NCBI GenBank assembly: GCA_033807695.1
Contig: CM066301.1
Location: 1,426,001 to 1,490,000, forward strand
Direction of reading: 5' to 3'
Length of the DNA stretch: 64,000 nucleotides
Origin: Daedaleopsis sinensis
Lineage: Eukaryota; Basidiomycota; Agaricomycetes; Polyporales; Polyporaceae
In this document: piece after piece, positions 33,421-45,338 of the stretch
How positions within the stretch are numbered: position 1 is the first letter of the stretch
Layout of the letters: each line of letters begins with the position of its first letter
Program-made: the position numbers and the translations under genes
The notes under the pieces: generated by a model
What the model was told of the DNA's origin: nothing
Database searches by the model: none
What the model saw: only the letters and a program-made list of their open reading frames with translations

Positions 33421-35412
33421 CGGTACCGTAGCCCGCTGTACCGTAGCCCGCTGTACCGTACCAGTTCCCCGCCGAATGAGGACCAGCGCACGGTATCAGC
33501 AGGGGGGCGAACACAGTGACATGACGACGTACCGTCGCGCCGTCGCGCCGATCGCGCTCTCGTATCAGAACGGATACGGGCGATCAGAAGCCCCACATTG
33601 CGCACCGCCAAGTTCCAACAGGGTACAGACCCTTAGCCTTAGCCACGCCCGAGTTGTCGGGGAGGAGAGCCGACGCTTGCTTGAGATGGGGCGATGGGGC
33701 GATCGCTCCGTGGCGTGCGGACTCCGGGGAATCGGCATGCGGGGATGCGGGAGAGTACAAGGCGCGGGGACGGTCACGCACTGCTCGGACGTCATCGCCC
33801 TTGCGCCCCTCCTCCTCCTCCTCCTCGTTCTCCTCCGGGCTCCAGCCGGTTGTGGTGAGTTGCATGTACCGTATACGTCGTCGTGGGCATGCGTTGACTG
33901 CCGTTCTGCAGCTCGCGTGTGCGGGAGAGCCACCATCCCTTGGTCGACGGCGTTTTGAATGGGCAGGGACAGGGACAGGGACAGGTGAGAGGGTGCCCGC
34001 TGGTCGCGTCGCTGTACTGACTTCTGCACACTGTGCAGGACGTGTAGGCGGGCTAGGACGAGTCAGCGACATCTGACCGAGGCAAGGACGGTACGATCAG
34101 CGACGCTTTCCTGGCTCGAGATTTGCTGTTGACGTTGACGAGTGCGTCTTGCAGCGGGCATGTCCGGGCCCTCTCCTCCTCGCGGTCTCGACTCTGCGGT
34201 AGAAAGCGCAGGTGTCGCTGCCCAGCGGACCCGATAGCCTGGAGACTCAGACGAGGTCAGTCTGCCGATGTATATGCAGCGCGGATGGAGAGCATGGTAC
34301 GGACCTTGTCCGCTTCCCCCGGCTCTCTGTTCAACGTTCAGTGCTCACGAGCCCGTCTTGCAGCGGTTGCGTCCCGGGCTCGCCTTCTCGCACTCGCGAC
34401 TCCGGGACCGATGGCGCATGCGTCCCGGCGCGATGGACATGCCAGCCTCGCGCATGTGCGCAGAACGGTACGCGCTTTGTCCGCGCCTCGGTTCTTCCTG
34501 ACGAGAGTGTGTTGCAGCAGTCGCGTCCGGGGCTGGCCTGAGCGCGCTCTCGATTCCACCAGCTTCGCGCAGATGCGGTGCAGTCAGGTAGCTGATTGCC
34601 GTTGGACATGTGCAAATATATTGGCATGACGGTACAGAAGACAGCTGATCTCGGCGGACGAGACGTACTAGTGAGCTCGCTGACTGTAATCATGTACATA
34701 TGTCAGGGGTGGGAGTCGTTGGACGGTACCGTAGTACGTACCTCGCTGCTGCTTAGAAGAGTGTAGGGGCCGGGGTGGTGTCGCGACGGCCAAAGGGTAA
34801 GTACGCGAGCAAATGAGCGCGCCCCGAGGTCGGTAGGCGTGGAGACGGGTGGGAAAACAGAGCGGAGAGGGTCGCGGGTGCGCGTGGATTGGCAGAGCGG
34901 AGCGGTAGCGGCGCGATAAGACACCCCGAGGCGTCTTCCGGCCTCAACTCGAGGTCGGCGTGAGTTCATGCATCGTGCGCAGGTGTGAGGATCCGCGGCG
35001 TGCGCCATAGACGACGGCGACGGCGGCGCGTGCAGTGGAGAGCGGGCGGCGGGATGGCGGTTCGCGTCGTGCAGGGGAGGCGGGCGTGCTCACCTTGTAC
35101 CGGTAGTTGACTACTTGGCTCCAGGACGAATGGCAGCGCGCATGTTGGGAGGTCGTGTGGCGAGCGTTCGACGCGGAGCGAGTTGAGAGGGAGCGTGACG
35201 AGTGGCGGAGGCGTGTACAGAGAGGTGACAGCGACAAGCGCTGGTCAGAGACGCATGAGAGGTCGTCAAGAGGTGAGAAGGGGCACATGGCGGGGAGAGC
35301 GAGAGATGCTCGGGGTTGTTCGCAGAGTCCGGACTCGGACGATGGGCGGTTGCCAGATTGGGGCACACCCACGCGACCACGGTCCTCTAAGCGCCCCGAT
35401 CACCCTGGTCGT

Positions 35413-35420
35413 TGACGTCA
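35413..35420. promoter_or_regulatory. CRE/ATF-like site, PhoD copy 4 promoter
   Basis: TGACGTCA, 65 bp before the copy 4 ATG. Confidence 0.5.
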
Positions 35421-35485
35421 CCACTCCTCCTCCTCCGTCGACCCCCGCGACTTGCTCTGCTTACGACCCACGAACGGAGAGCACC

Positions 35486-38296
35486 ATGGAGGCATACGCG
35501 GCCATCGCCAGCTCCTCGATCTCCACCCTCTACCGCATCCTAGCCTATTGTTTCCTCCAGGTGGTCAGTACTACACACATTCTTAGCCCTCCTGTCCTTA
35601 CCCTGCTCCAGATTCCAAAATAAGAGCTCAAGTTTATTCTTCCGGCTCTATACATCGCATATGCTATCACACTACGCTATGTCCCCGTGCCCAAAGTTGT
35701 TGTGGTCAAAGAGGAAACGGTCGCCATACGTGAGGAGGTCAAGTCCGAAAAGAATGGAGTGCCCGTAACGGATGTCACTGTCGCAGCATCGACAGTCGTT
35801 GTCGCACCCGTAACAAAGTCTGCAGACGTACGTTCAATTGCTTCCCGCACCAAACTTGTCGCGCTCACGTCGTGCCAGTGGAAGTCTTTCGTGACCGGAA
35901 TCATCTTCTCTGTGCCTTCCCCAGTCCGTGCCCTCCACTACACCAATATCCTCATTAACACTCTCCTCCTCCTTGCTGCCGCCGAGCTTGTTGCTGTTCC
36001 GTACTTTGACGACGCCTCCGCAGTCGTCTACACTCGCGTCGGCGCTCTCTCTCCCGACGCTGCCAAGATTGTTGTTCGTTACCCTCCTACCACCAACGCT
36101 ACCGAGAACCTAGTGCGCCTCTTCTGGCGGCAAGCCAACATAAACTCAAAGGGTTCCACAAACGCTCCCTGGCAGCCAGGTCCTCTCGCAAACCTGACCG
36201 CCGACAGAGACTGGGTTCAGACCGTTCAGCTTTCTGGCCTTTGGCCAAATACCAGATACGAATGTACGTGCGCTTGCCCGTCAACCACAGGGGACATTCC
36301 CCGATGTTTCCATGGTAAACATAAGGAAAACATCCGGGCAGCAGAAGAACTATCTCTACAACACTAACGATGTAAATACCCAGATAATAGCAGGTAAATG
36401 TGCTGTATGTAGAACATCCCCGCGCCATTGCTGCAATGTTTCCATTCGTAATTCTACATACAGCACATTTACCGCTTATTGGTCAAACATTGTTAATGTT
36501 GCAGAGATAGTTTTCAGTTTCCCAGATGTTTACCATAGAAACATTGGAGAATGTCCCCTGATATCGTCACGCGATTCTGACCTTCTCGCGCTATACATCA
36601 GACAGGCTTGAAGATGTCAACAATACCGCTCTTCCTTATCCTGCCGAACCCATCCGTTTCCGTACCTTCCCCGACTCGCGCCTCTACAATGGCTACAACT
36701 TCCGCTTCGTAGCGTCTTCATGTGTGACGCCCAACTTCCCGTATGCGCCCTTCCAGTCTCGTAGGATCAAAGGGTTCGACCTCCTGGCAGACTACCTTTG
36801 GCCTGCCCCCGCGACTGCCTCCTTGCCAAACGTGTTGGCTTCTAGCTCTCCCGAAGTGCCTTCTGCGACCTCGGAGTCGGTGCCTGCCTCAGAGAGCACG
36901 TCCTCGGACGACGTGACCGTTCCTGTCTCGGAGCCGGTTCCATCCCCTGTAGCGCCCGCTCCTGTTGAGAAGTCCAGTGCTCCGACTGAGTTCATGATCT
37001 TCATGGGAGACTTCATCTACGCCGATGTTCCTGTGTACCACGGAGACGACAAAGAGGCGTACCGTCGTTTCTACCGTCGCAACTACAACAGTCCAAGCTT
37101 CCGGAAGGTATATGAGCGGCTGCGTAAGTGCTTGCCATAGCGAGCGATTCGTGACTGACCTGAACTTTGACAGCAATCTTCCATACCTACGACGATCATG
37201 AGGTGACTGCGTCTCGCGTTGGTGCCTTCTCAATCTTCTAACGTTGTCTCAGATCCTCAACAACTACGTCGGCCAAGGGAATGATTCTCAATCGCCGTTC
37301 CCGAGTGCCTCGGACGCGTTCCAGCTGTACAACGCTGAAGCCAACTTTGACTCGATCCACGAGGGCCAGTACTACTACGACTTCCGGTACGGCGACTCCG
37401 CCTTCTTCGTGATGGACACCCGGAGGTACCGTTCAGATATCAATGTGGGCGATGCCACCACGCACACCATGCTCGGTGAACAACAGCTTGCAGCGCTGTA
37501 CGACTGGCTTGGCAGGGTACGCACGCTCCCCGACACTCACGGCTGTACTGAGACCGTTCGCAGGTGAACAACACGGCCGTCTTCAAGTTCATCGTGACCT
37601 CCGTGCCCTTCACGTCGCTGTGGACATACGAGGGCCTGTACGACACGTGGGCGGGCTTCCCCGTGGAGAAGGCCGCGGTGCTCAGCGCGCTGCATACCGT
37701 GCCGAACGTCGTCATGCTCTCGGGCGACCGCCACGAGTTCGCGGCGATCGAGTTCGAGGCGGGGGACGCGGGCCACAACGTGCTCGAGATCTCGACGAGC
37801 CCGATGAGCATGTTCTACATCCCCGTCGTGCGCACGCTGCGCGCGCGGAGCGACGCGTACGTGAACAAGACGCGCGCGGACGTCGTCACGGGCGCGGACG
37901 GCGTGTCGTATGTCGACCGGTACGTCGTCGAGGTCCCGAAGGAGAAGGTCGTCAAGTATATCGCGGAGGGCAACTACAAGTGGTGCGCCCCTCGAGCTTC
38001 GGGCGGATGCAGCGCGCTGACAGTGACTGGATGCGACAGGTCTGCGATCGAGGTCGACACGCGGGACCGCCAGCACCCCGTCGCGAAGGTGGAGATCATG
38101 GTCGACGGCAAGAGCGCGTACCGGTAAGTGCGCGCCCTCGAGTATCAGTGCAGCGACTGACTGACGCGGCTCCAGGCTCGAGGTCGTGGGCAAGCCGGTC
38201 AAGCTGCAGCTGTCCACCGCGCTCGGCGCGTTCGTCCCGCAGTCGTTCAGGGGCATGCTCGACCGCATCGGCATCAAGCCGAGCAAGTGGTTCTAG
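35486..38296 (+). pseudogene. PhoD-like metallophosphatase, copy 4 (single in-frame stop)
   Basis: Exons by homology: 35486-35560, 35612-35827, 35879-36263, 36602-37123, 37174-37202, 37253-37516, 37564-37982, 38040-38123, 38176-38296. The only lesion is TAA at 35621-35623 (fourth codon of exon 2). All other phases and catalytic motifs are intact. Exon 3 (NINSKGSTNAPWQ) and the foldback element in intron 3 match copy 1 rather than copies 2, 3 and 5. It ends in TAG like copy 5, not TGA. Q-to-R at the exon 8/9 junction is private. An alternative acceptor 15 nt downstream would bypass the stop, so expression cannot be excluded. Confidence 0.8.
36288..36560. mobile_element. Foldback MITE-like element in intron 3 of PhoD copy 4
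   Basis: Same element and same position as in copy 1, with CAGGGGACATTCCCC at the left end. The right end reads GGAGAATGTCCCCTG, so one terminal pair is mismatched. A short internal deletion removes part of the GGGCAGCC tract. Inherited with the gene copy rather than inserted anew, since the flanks match copy 1. Confidence 0.82.
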
Positions 38297-39368
38297 CTTC
38301 CCCGCGCGGAGACTGTCTAGACATACATATATCCCTAAGTATCCTCTATTTCTGGACCCCATAGCCTGCAGTGACGACTTGCTTATGTGCTTCCTGTATG
38401 GTGTAATGATAGTAGTAGTGCTGTCGTGTGCGATAGCTGTAGACCGCTAGAACTGGACGTGTACTCGTTTGTGGGCGTTGTGGTGACGAACTCTGTACGG
38501 TACGATACGTGACCCTTTTAACGAAGCTGCTCCATTGCACGTTCACGCGTTGGAGACACTGCCCGGCCACCGCATGTCGTAGGCGCTCGCGGGACGGGGA
38601 TCTCGGGGAGTGTACGGGGTGGGTCTAGCGTAAAAACGTACCGTTGAGAATGCTTGAGAAAGAGGCCCATGCAAACTAAGGACCTCCCAAAGGGGGTATT
38701 GCTGCCCATGCAAACTAGGGACCTCCCAAAGGGGTGTCGCTGCCCACCAGGGGACGTGCTGCCCAGGGGATGTGCTGCCCAGGAGCTCATGATGGCGGTC
38801 GAGAGTTGCAGGCAGGCAGTAGTCGTAGTCGCAAACAAAGAAGTCGACTGCATGCATTGCTCGAGTACTGTAGTATATACAGATGGGACATTGGGAGTCC
38901 AAGTACGACTCGGACTCGCGTGTTCGTAGCGGCTATTCCATCTCTCTTGTCCCGCGACCAGCACAACAACTGGCGACCGTCCACTGTGCACCTCGGACCT
39001 GATGCTCCCAAAACCATCTGCGCACCACATGCACCTCGAGTGTCTTGAGCGACTCACCAGATCCGACATGGCCCGTTCCCACCTGTACCCATCCTCCGCA
39101 TTCCCATCCTCGAGCTTGCCAGCCATCATGCCCCGACTCCGTCTCGAGTTGTACCGTTAAAGGATACTCACCACGCGCTCGACCGTCCAAATCCTCCTCC
39201 TTCACACTCTCCCGACAGTGGTCTTGATCGCCGCAGTCTTGCGCGAGTCGTTGAACGGCTGCGCTGTTGCTGTAAGTCCCCTAAAATATCTGAGGACGTC
39301 GCATATGCACCGCGGCACTGCACTAGACGGTACCGTCAGTACGTGAACTCGCTCTCATAGCACCTGGG

Positions 39369-39426
39369 CACTGTGAGTCGAGCCCCGAGCCTCGGGCTGT
39401 ATGCGAGGCCCGGATCTTGAACAGTG
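39369..39426. other. Conserved two-stem hairpin, unit 4 (imperfect)
   Basis: The inner stem has one mismatch (CGAGGCCCGG). The 5' outer arm is interrupted as CACTGTGAGTC. Confidence 0.4.
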
Positions 39427-40191
39427 TACCGGCAGAGCACATGAGCTACGGTATGCTGGCACTGTGTAGGTCTAGAACTCGCCGGGATGTCAACGTTTCA
39501 ACCGCTGCCCGTCAGGCGAGACGGTGAGGTGCACGCCGCCCCGGAAATCACGTCCCCGGATTCTGAGAGGCATGCACTTCACCTCACGACGGTGATCGAC
39601 GTGTCACAGGACATGATACGGCTACTTCAAGTGTACCGTTCATGCTCCTCTGTACCGCCAACCATGAACACAATTTGGGATCATCGTCCACTGGACCAAG
39701 TCACAGTCCCCGACAGGCGTGACGGTAGTGTGCACGCCCCAGACATCATGTGTCCAGATTCTGAAGCACGCACAATGTGTACCGTCGACTCGTGTACCGT
39801 CCTTGCTTCAAGTTCTCTGCACCACCAGATACTGGTGGATAGTGCATGGCCGCCCCAGTATGCACCAAATGCCAACACGATGCACAGACATGCTCATGGC
39901 ATACCGCCGCAGATGGAGAAGGAGGAGTTAAAACTCACCGCATATCGTCTTCACAGCATGGCTGCTCGAGGACAGCATTGACAGGAGCTGATGAGAATGA
40001 GCAGAGGGAGGCGGAGGGTGTGCGCGTGAGGGGAGCAGGAGGGACGAACTTGAAGGGCGAGGGGCGAAGGCGGTGAGAGCCCGAAGGTGGAGTATAAGCA
40101 GCCAAGTGGACAAGCGGCAGCAGATGTAGTTAGTCTCCGAATGTTTGATTACGACCATCAGAATATATTCTATCCGACGAGTCATTAACCA

Positions 40192-40299
40192 ATGTGTGGA
40201 ATGCTGTACAAGATCTTGATCTTCTGCGCTGTCTTTGTAATTTTGGAACTCGCCGTGAATGGACCCCTCCGGCTTGCCGCTCACGCGGGAATACAATAG
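40192..40299 (+). CDS. Micro-ORF, 35 aa, unit 4
   Basis: Homolog of the unit-1 micro-ORF. TGA has become GGA, adding GIQ before TAG. The core is ILIFCAVFVILELAVNG. Confidence 0.3.
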   Translation: MCGMLYKILIFCAVFVILELAVNGPLRLAAHAGIQ

Positions 40300-42414
40300 T
40301 AGACAACTTTACCTTGTGTTCGAATTCACATATTCCGGGGGCCGGCGGGGCCCTCAGGCTGCCTTCCGGATGAGTGGGCTAGATCACGGCTAGTGGTTAC
40401 GCAATCTGAGCGTGCTCAAAGCGCGTACCGTTCCAGTGCCTGATAGTAATGGTACCGTTTGCATGCCTAAAGCAGGTGACTCCACAAATCGACGCAAAAT
40501 ACAGTAGTAGAGACAACATCCCAACATCCCCGGACCACTCGACATGCCACTGTCCACCACGACTCCTCCTCTGGGAGCTCAGAGAGCAACTCGACCTCCT
40601 GTCGGCACTCCTCGTCCACCTCCGCCTCCATCGCGTCCGTCACCACTGCCGCAGACTTGGGCAGATGCGGGAAGTTCATGGGGCCGCTCACCGGACAGAG
40701 ACGACGCTCGCCTCAGACCTCGTAGCACTCGGAGAGCCCTCGGCACGGCCGCCGCAAGCGGATACTTGACCGCTGGTCTACACCGCGTCCGGCATGGCTA
40801 CGAAGCACATCTGGCCCGTCTCCCAGAGCAGGAGCAACCAATCCGGTGGCACCCAATGAGCTCGGGGTTCCTGGGGTTCCTGAACGGAAGCGAGGGCGGC
40901 CGGCCGATGAGCGTATGTACGGAGCAACCGGCACATCCACGCCCAAGCGGATAGCCTTGCGAGCACATGTCAGTTGCGAACGAGCGGAGGAGTACAAACA
41001 CGAACTTGACGTACCAAGGTGCGCATTCATGAGTCTGCGGAACGTGCTCCGCATCTCGAGCTCGCGGCGTGCGATCCTCGCGAAGTCTCGCCCAGAGCGT
41101 ACCGCCGACCTCGACGATTTCCACCTGCCATGGACGTCGAACGAACTGTCGGGATGAAGTCGGAGGAGAGGACATGGTGAAACGTCACACATGTACTTCA
41201 AGAACATACAGATCTGATCCAATCCTATATTCCGCCGTCACGGCGAGTCAGAGGCGTGGCCCTATTAATCTAAGTATGAACAAGAGAGCTCAGAGCCAAC
41301 GTGAGTACATATGTTGACAAATTGACAATGTCGATCAGACACCACAGCGACGAGATCTCCGATTGTCGTCGTGACACTCACCGCGATCTGGAGTCAACGA
41401 GCCTGAGATCGCTCCGGGTGATTGGATACGGTACCTCGTACTAGATCAGCCGAGGTACCGCTGCAAGAAGCTACCGTACGTACCGTGAGCTCTCTTAGCC
41501 CTCGACGCGCATTCTGACAGACAGCGCACAGGTTCGCGCTGTGGCCAATCTCAGGGCACATTTGAAGTCACTCGTGTTGACTCTGCATCCCGGGGATCTT
41601 GTCGCCAAGGCCCCGGTCCCGGGAAACACTTCGGAAACACTCGGAGTGTCCCATCATGCCATGAAGCCGTGAGCAGGTACAAGGTTATTTTTCGTGCAAG
41701 CGGTGGGTAAAGTGTGACACGCGAATGCCCTGCGAGCCGTGCGGGATCAGCTCACGTTGCTCTGACCAATCCTGCAGGCCGTACTACGTACCGTATTAGA
41801 CTGTATCGGGCACGACACTGCGGCCGATGTCACACGCGCGTCTGGCATTGCCGTCTCTTCGGATGTTGAGCTCCGCATTTCCAGTCGCGCGCGCATGCGC
41901 AACGCACCGACCAATGGACCGGCGAGGACACGTTCCCCCTCGAATGACGAAAGCATGGCAACACGGATATATTCATCTCTAACCGAACTTGAATACAATG
42001 AGCACAGAACGTACTACGCACCTTATCATATGTATATCCTTACTTATCCTGACTCTTCCAACGCTGCGACGTCCGGAATGTGCTACTGAGCTTGTGGCCA
42101 CTGACACTTCACTGTCACGCACGCGCACGCACTGTCACTGTGTGCAGGGCCTGCCGAAAGCACATGTACATCCATCCGACCGGGTGCTATCTGCTCCGGA
42201 ATGTCAGCAACGCGCTGGCTACGCGAAGAGGCTAGCGCAACTCCGCGTCTCGTTACGAATTTACCGCTACCCACCGTGGATTCTCCGAGTGGCGGGCGCA
42301 GGTGCAGACTCCCGAGTCCCGAGGCCCGAGTCATCGCGTGCCGCATCCACGACTCGCACTCTGCAGCATGAGCACGCAACGGTCAGCTCCGAGTCTAGAG
42401 CTCCCACCCGTACG

Positions 42415-43250
42415 GACTGCTGTACGTACCGAGAGGCGTGCAGTGCGGGCCTGTCCGTCGTGCAGCTCCTGTGCTCGGCACCGGTCACATCTCTCACGGA
42501 GAGCGGACGGTGTCGTTTCGGGGCACTCGATTGTCGACCCTGCAGCGTCACAGGGGAGTGTGCGCATGACGGTCGCGAAGCTCTCCTGCAGGCTGCGAAA
42601 AAACGCGTCAGTCCCAAGTCCCAAGCCATCGCTTTCAGAGAGCTGTCTCTCACGCACTCACCCATAACCACGGCGCCGTGTAATGCGCGCGGACAAGTCG
42701 GCGGGTCGACAGCCTGAGGGTGCGTCGAGTGTTCACCGGTACCGGTACCGTAGACCGCTCTGCAGACTCCAGAGCGATCCCCCCGAATGAGAACGCCAAA
42801 GAGCTGGCATGCGTGACTGCTGTACGTGCCGGGCGAGTCCGTCGTGCAGCCCTTGTACTCGGTACCGGACACATCTCTCACAGAGAGCCGCGGCGGACGG
42901 TGTCGTTTCGGGGCACTCGATTGCCGACTCGGACCCTGCAGCGTCGCAGGGGAGTGCGCCAAGCGGCACCAGACGTCAGGTCCCGTTAGGCACACCCGTA
43001 CCCGAGCTGTCCGCACTCGGAATGTTCTCTGAGCCTCAGACATCGACGCGATTCGCGAAGTGCTCCTGCGAGGAACGGTCAGTCCCGAGCCATCACTGTC
43101 AGAGCTCAGGCTGCTCTGCTCAGTGCTCACCCATATCCACCGTGGGTGCTGTGTAATGCGCGCGGGCGGAAGGCGGAAGACGGAAGAGCAGGCGGCTCGA
43201 GCCTCGAAAGGGCGCGTCGGCCGTCGGGTCTGCACGGTACCGTATACGTA
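42415..43250 (+). repeat. Internal module, two tandem copies, unit 4
   Basis: Copies start at about 42415 and 42816 with the same landmarks as in units 2 and 3. Confidence 0.7.
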
Positions 43251-45265
43251 GCCCGCTGTACCGTAGCCCGCTGTACGGACCCGGTACCAGTTCCCCGCCA
43301 AATGAGGACCAGCGCACGGTATCAGCAGGGGGGCGAGCACAGTGACAGTGACATGACGACGTACCGTCGCGCCGTCGCACCGTCGCGCCGTCGCACCGAT
43401 CGCGCTCTCGTATCAGAACGGATACGGGCGATCAGAAGCCCCACATTGCGCACCGCCAACAGGGTACAGACCCTTAGCCTTAGCCACGCCCGAGTTGTCG
43501 GGGAGGAGAGCCGACGCTTGCTTGAGAAGTTGAGATGGGGCGATCGCTCCGTGGCGTGCGGACTCCGGGGAATCGGCATGCGGGGATGCGGGAGAGTACA
43601 AGGTGCGGGGACGGTCACGCACTGCTCGGACGTCATCGCCCTTGCGCCCCCCCTCCTCCTCCTCGTTCTCCTCGTTCTCCTCCGGGCTCCAGCCGGTTGT
43701 GCCATGTGGTGAGTTGCATGTACCGTATACGTCGTCGTGGGCATGCGTTGACTGCCGTTCTGCAGCTCGCGTGTGCGGGAGAGCCACCATCCCTTGGTCG
43801 ACGGCGTTGTGAATGGGCAGGGACAGGGACAGGGACAGGTGAGAGGGTGCCCGCTGGTCGCGTCGCTGTACTGACTTCTGCACACTGCGCAGGACGTGTA
43901 GGCGGGCTAGGACGAGTCAGCGACATCTGGCCGAGGCTTGGACGGTACGATCGGCTGCGCTTGCCTGGCTCGATCTTTGCTGTTGACGTTGACGAGTGCG
44001 TCTTGCAGCGGGCATGTCCGGGGCCTCGTCTCCTCGCGCTCCCGACTCTGCGGTGCGAAACGTAGGTGTTCCTGCCCAGCGGACCCGCTAGCCTGGAGAC
44101 GAGGTCAGTCTGCCGATGTGTATACAGCGCGGATGGAGAGCACGGTACGGACCTTGTCCGCTTCCCCCGGCTCTCTGTTCAACGTTCAGTGCTCACGAGC
44201 CCGTCTTGCAGCGGTCGCATCCCGGACTCGCGCTCTCGACTCCGGGACGGACAGCGCATGCGTCCCGGCGCGATGGACACGGCAGCCTCGCGCATGTGCG
44301 CAGAACGTTACGCGCTTTGTCCGCGCCTCTGTCCTTCCTGACGAGGGTGTCTTGCAGCAGTCGCGTCCGGGGCTCGCGTGATCGCGCACTCGAGTCTCGA
44401 GTCCACCAGCCTCGCGCAGGTGCGCATTTCGGGCGCATATACGCAGTCACGCGCTGATTGCCGTTGGACATGTGCAAATATATTGGCATGACGGTACAGA
44501 AGACAGCTGATCTCGGCGGACGAGACGTACCTAGTGAGCTCGCTGACTGTGATCATGTATGTCAGGGGTGGGAGTCGTTGGACGGTACCGTACTACGTAC
44601 CTCGCTGTTACTTAGGAGAGCGTAGGGGCCGGGGAGGTGTCGCGATAGCCAAAGGATTAGTAGGCGAGCAAATGAGCGCGCCCCGGGGTCCGTGGGTTGG
44701 CGGGTGAGGAGACAGAGAGCAGAGATGCGCGTGGATTAGCAGAGCGGAGCGGTAGCGGCGCGAGAACAGACCCCGAGGCGTCTTCCAGCCTCAACTCGAG
44801 GTCGACGTGAGTGCAGCGTTCACGCGCCGTGCGCAGGTGTGAGGATCCGCGGCGTGCGCCATAGACGACGGCGACGACGGCGCGTGCAGTGGACAACGGG
44901 CGGCGGGACGGCGGTTCGCGTCGTGCAGGGGAGGCGGGCGTGCTCACCTTGTACCGGTAGTTGACTACTTGCAAGCTCCTGGACGAATGGCAGGGCGCAT
45001 GTTGGGAGGTCGTGTGGCGAGCGTTCGACGCGGAGCGAGTTGAGAGGAGCGTGACGAGTGGCGGAGGCGTGTACAGAGAGGTGACAGCGACAAGCGCTGG
45101 TCAGAGACGCATAAGAGGTCGTCAAGAGGAGAGAAGGGGCACATGGCGGAGAGAGCGAGAGATGCTCGGGGGTTGTTCGCAGAGTCCGGACTCGATGGGC
45201 GGTTGCCAGATTGGGGCACACCCACGCGACCGGGGTCCTCGAAGCGCCCCGATCACCCTGGTCGT

Positions 45266-45273
45266 TGACGTCA
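45266..45273. promoter_or_regulatory. CRE/ATF-like site, PhoD copy 5 promoter
   Basis: TGACGTCA, 65 bp before the copy 5 ATG. Confidence 0.5.
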
Positions 45274-45338
45274 CCACTCCTCCTCCTCCGTCGACCCCCG
45301 CGACTTGCTCTGCTTACGACCCACGAACGGAGAGCACC

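Larger units (their letters stand above)
28611..35485. other. Spacer 3 (6.9 kb), no recognised protein gene
   Basis: Same plan as spacer 1: one minisatellite unit (about 28967), a minus-strand exon-like block, the hairpin (29683-29738, with an extra C in the inner stem), the micro-ORF (30321-30422), two copies of the internal module (from about 32545), an expanded GGCGGAA tract (33323-33372) and the splice-like chain (about 33855-34541). About 160 bp around 29985 present in other spacers is missing. Nothing further was recognised. Confidence 0.7.
38297..45338. other. Spacer 4 (7.0 kb), no recognised protein gene
   Basis: Same plan: two minisatellite units (38669-38740), the hairpin (39369-39426, outer stem disturbed by an AGT insertion), the micro-ORF (40192-40299, extended), two copies of the internal module (from about 42415), the splice-like chain (about 43712-44381) and the promoter of copy 5. 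The minus-strand exon-like block has lost about 55 nt. Nothing further was recognised. Confidence 0.7.
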
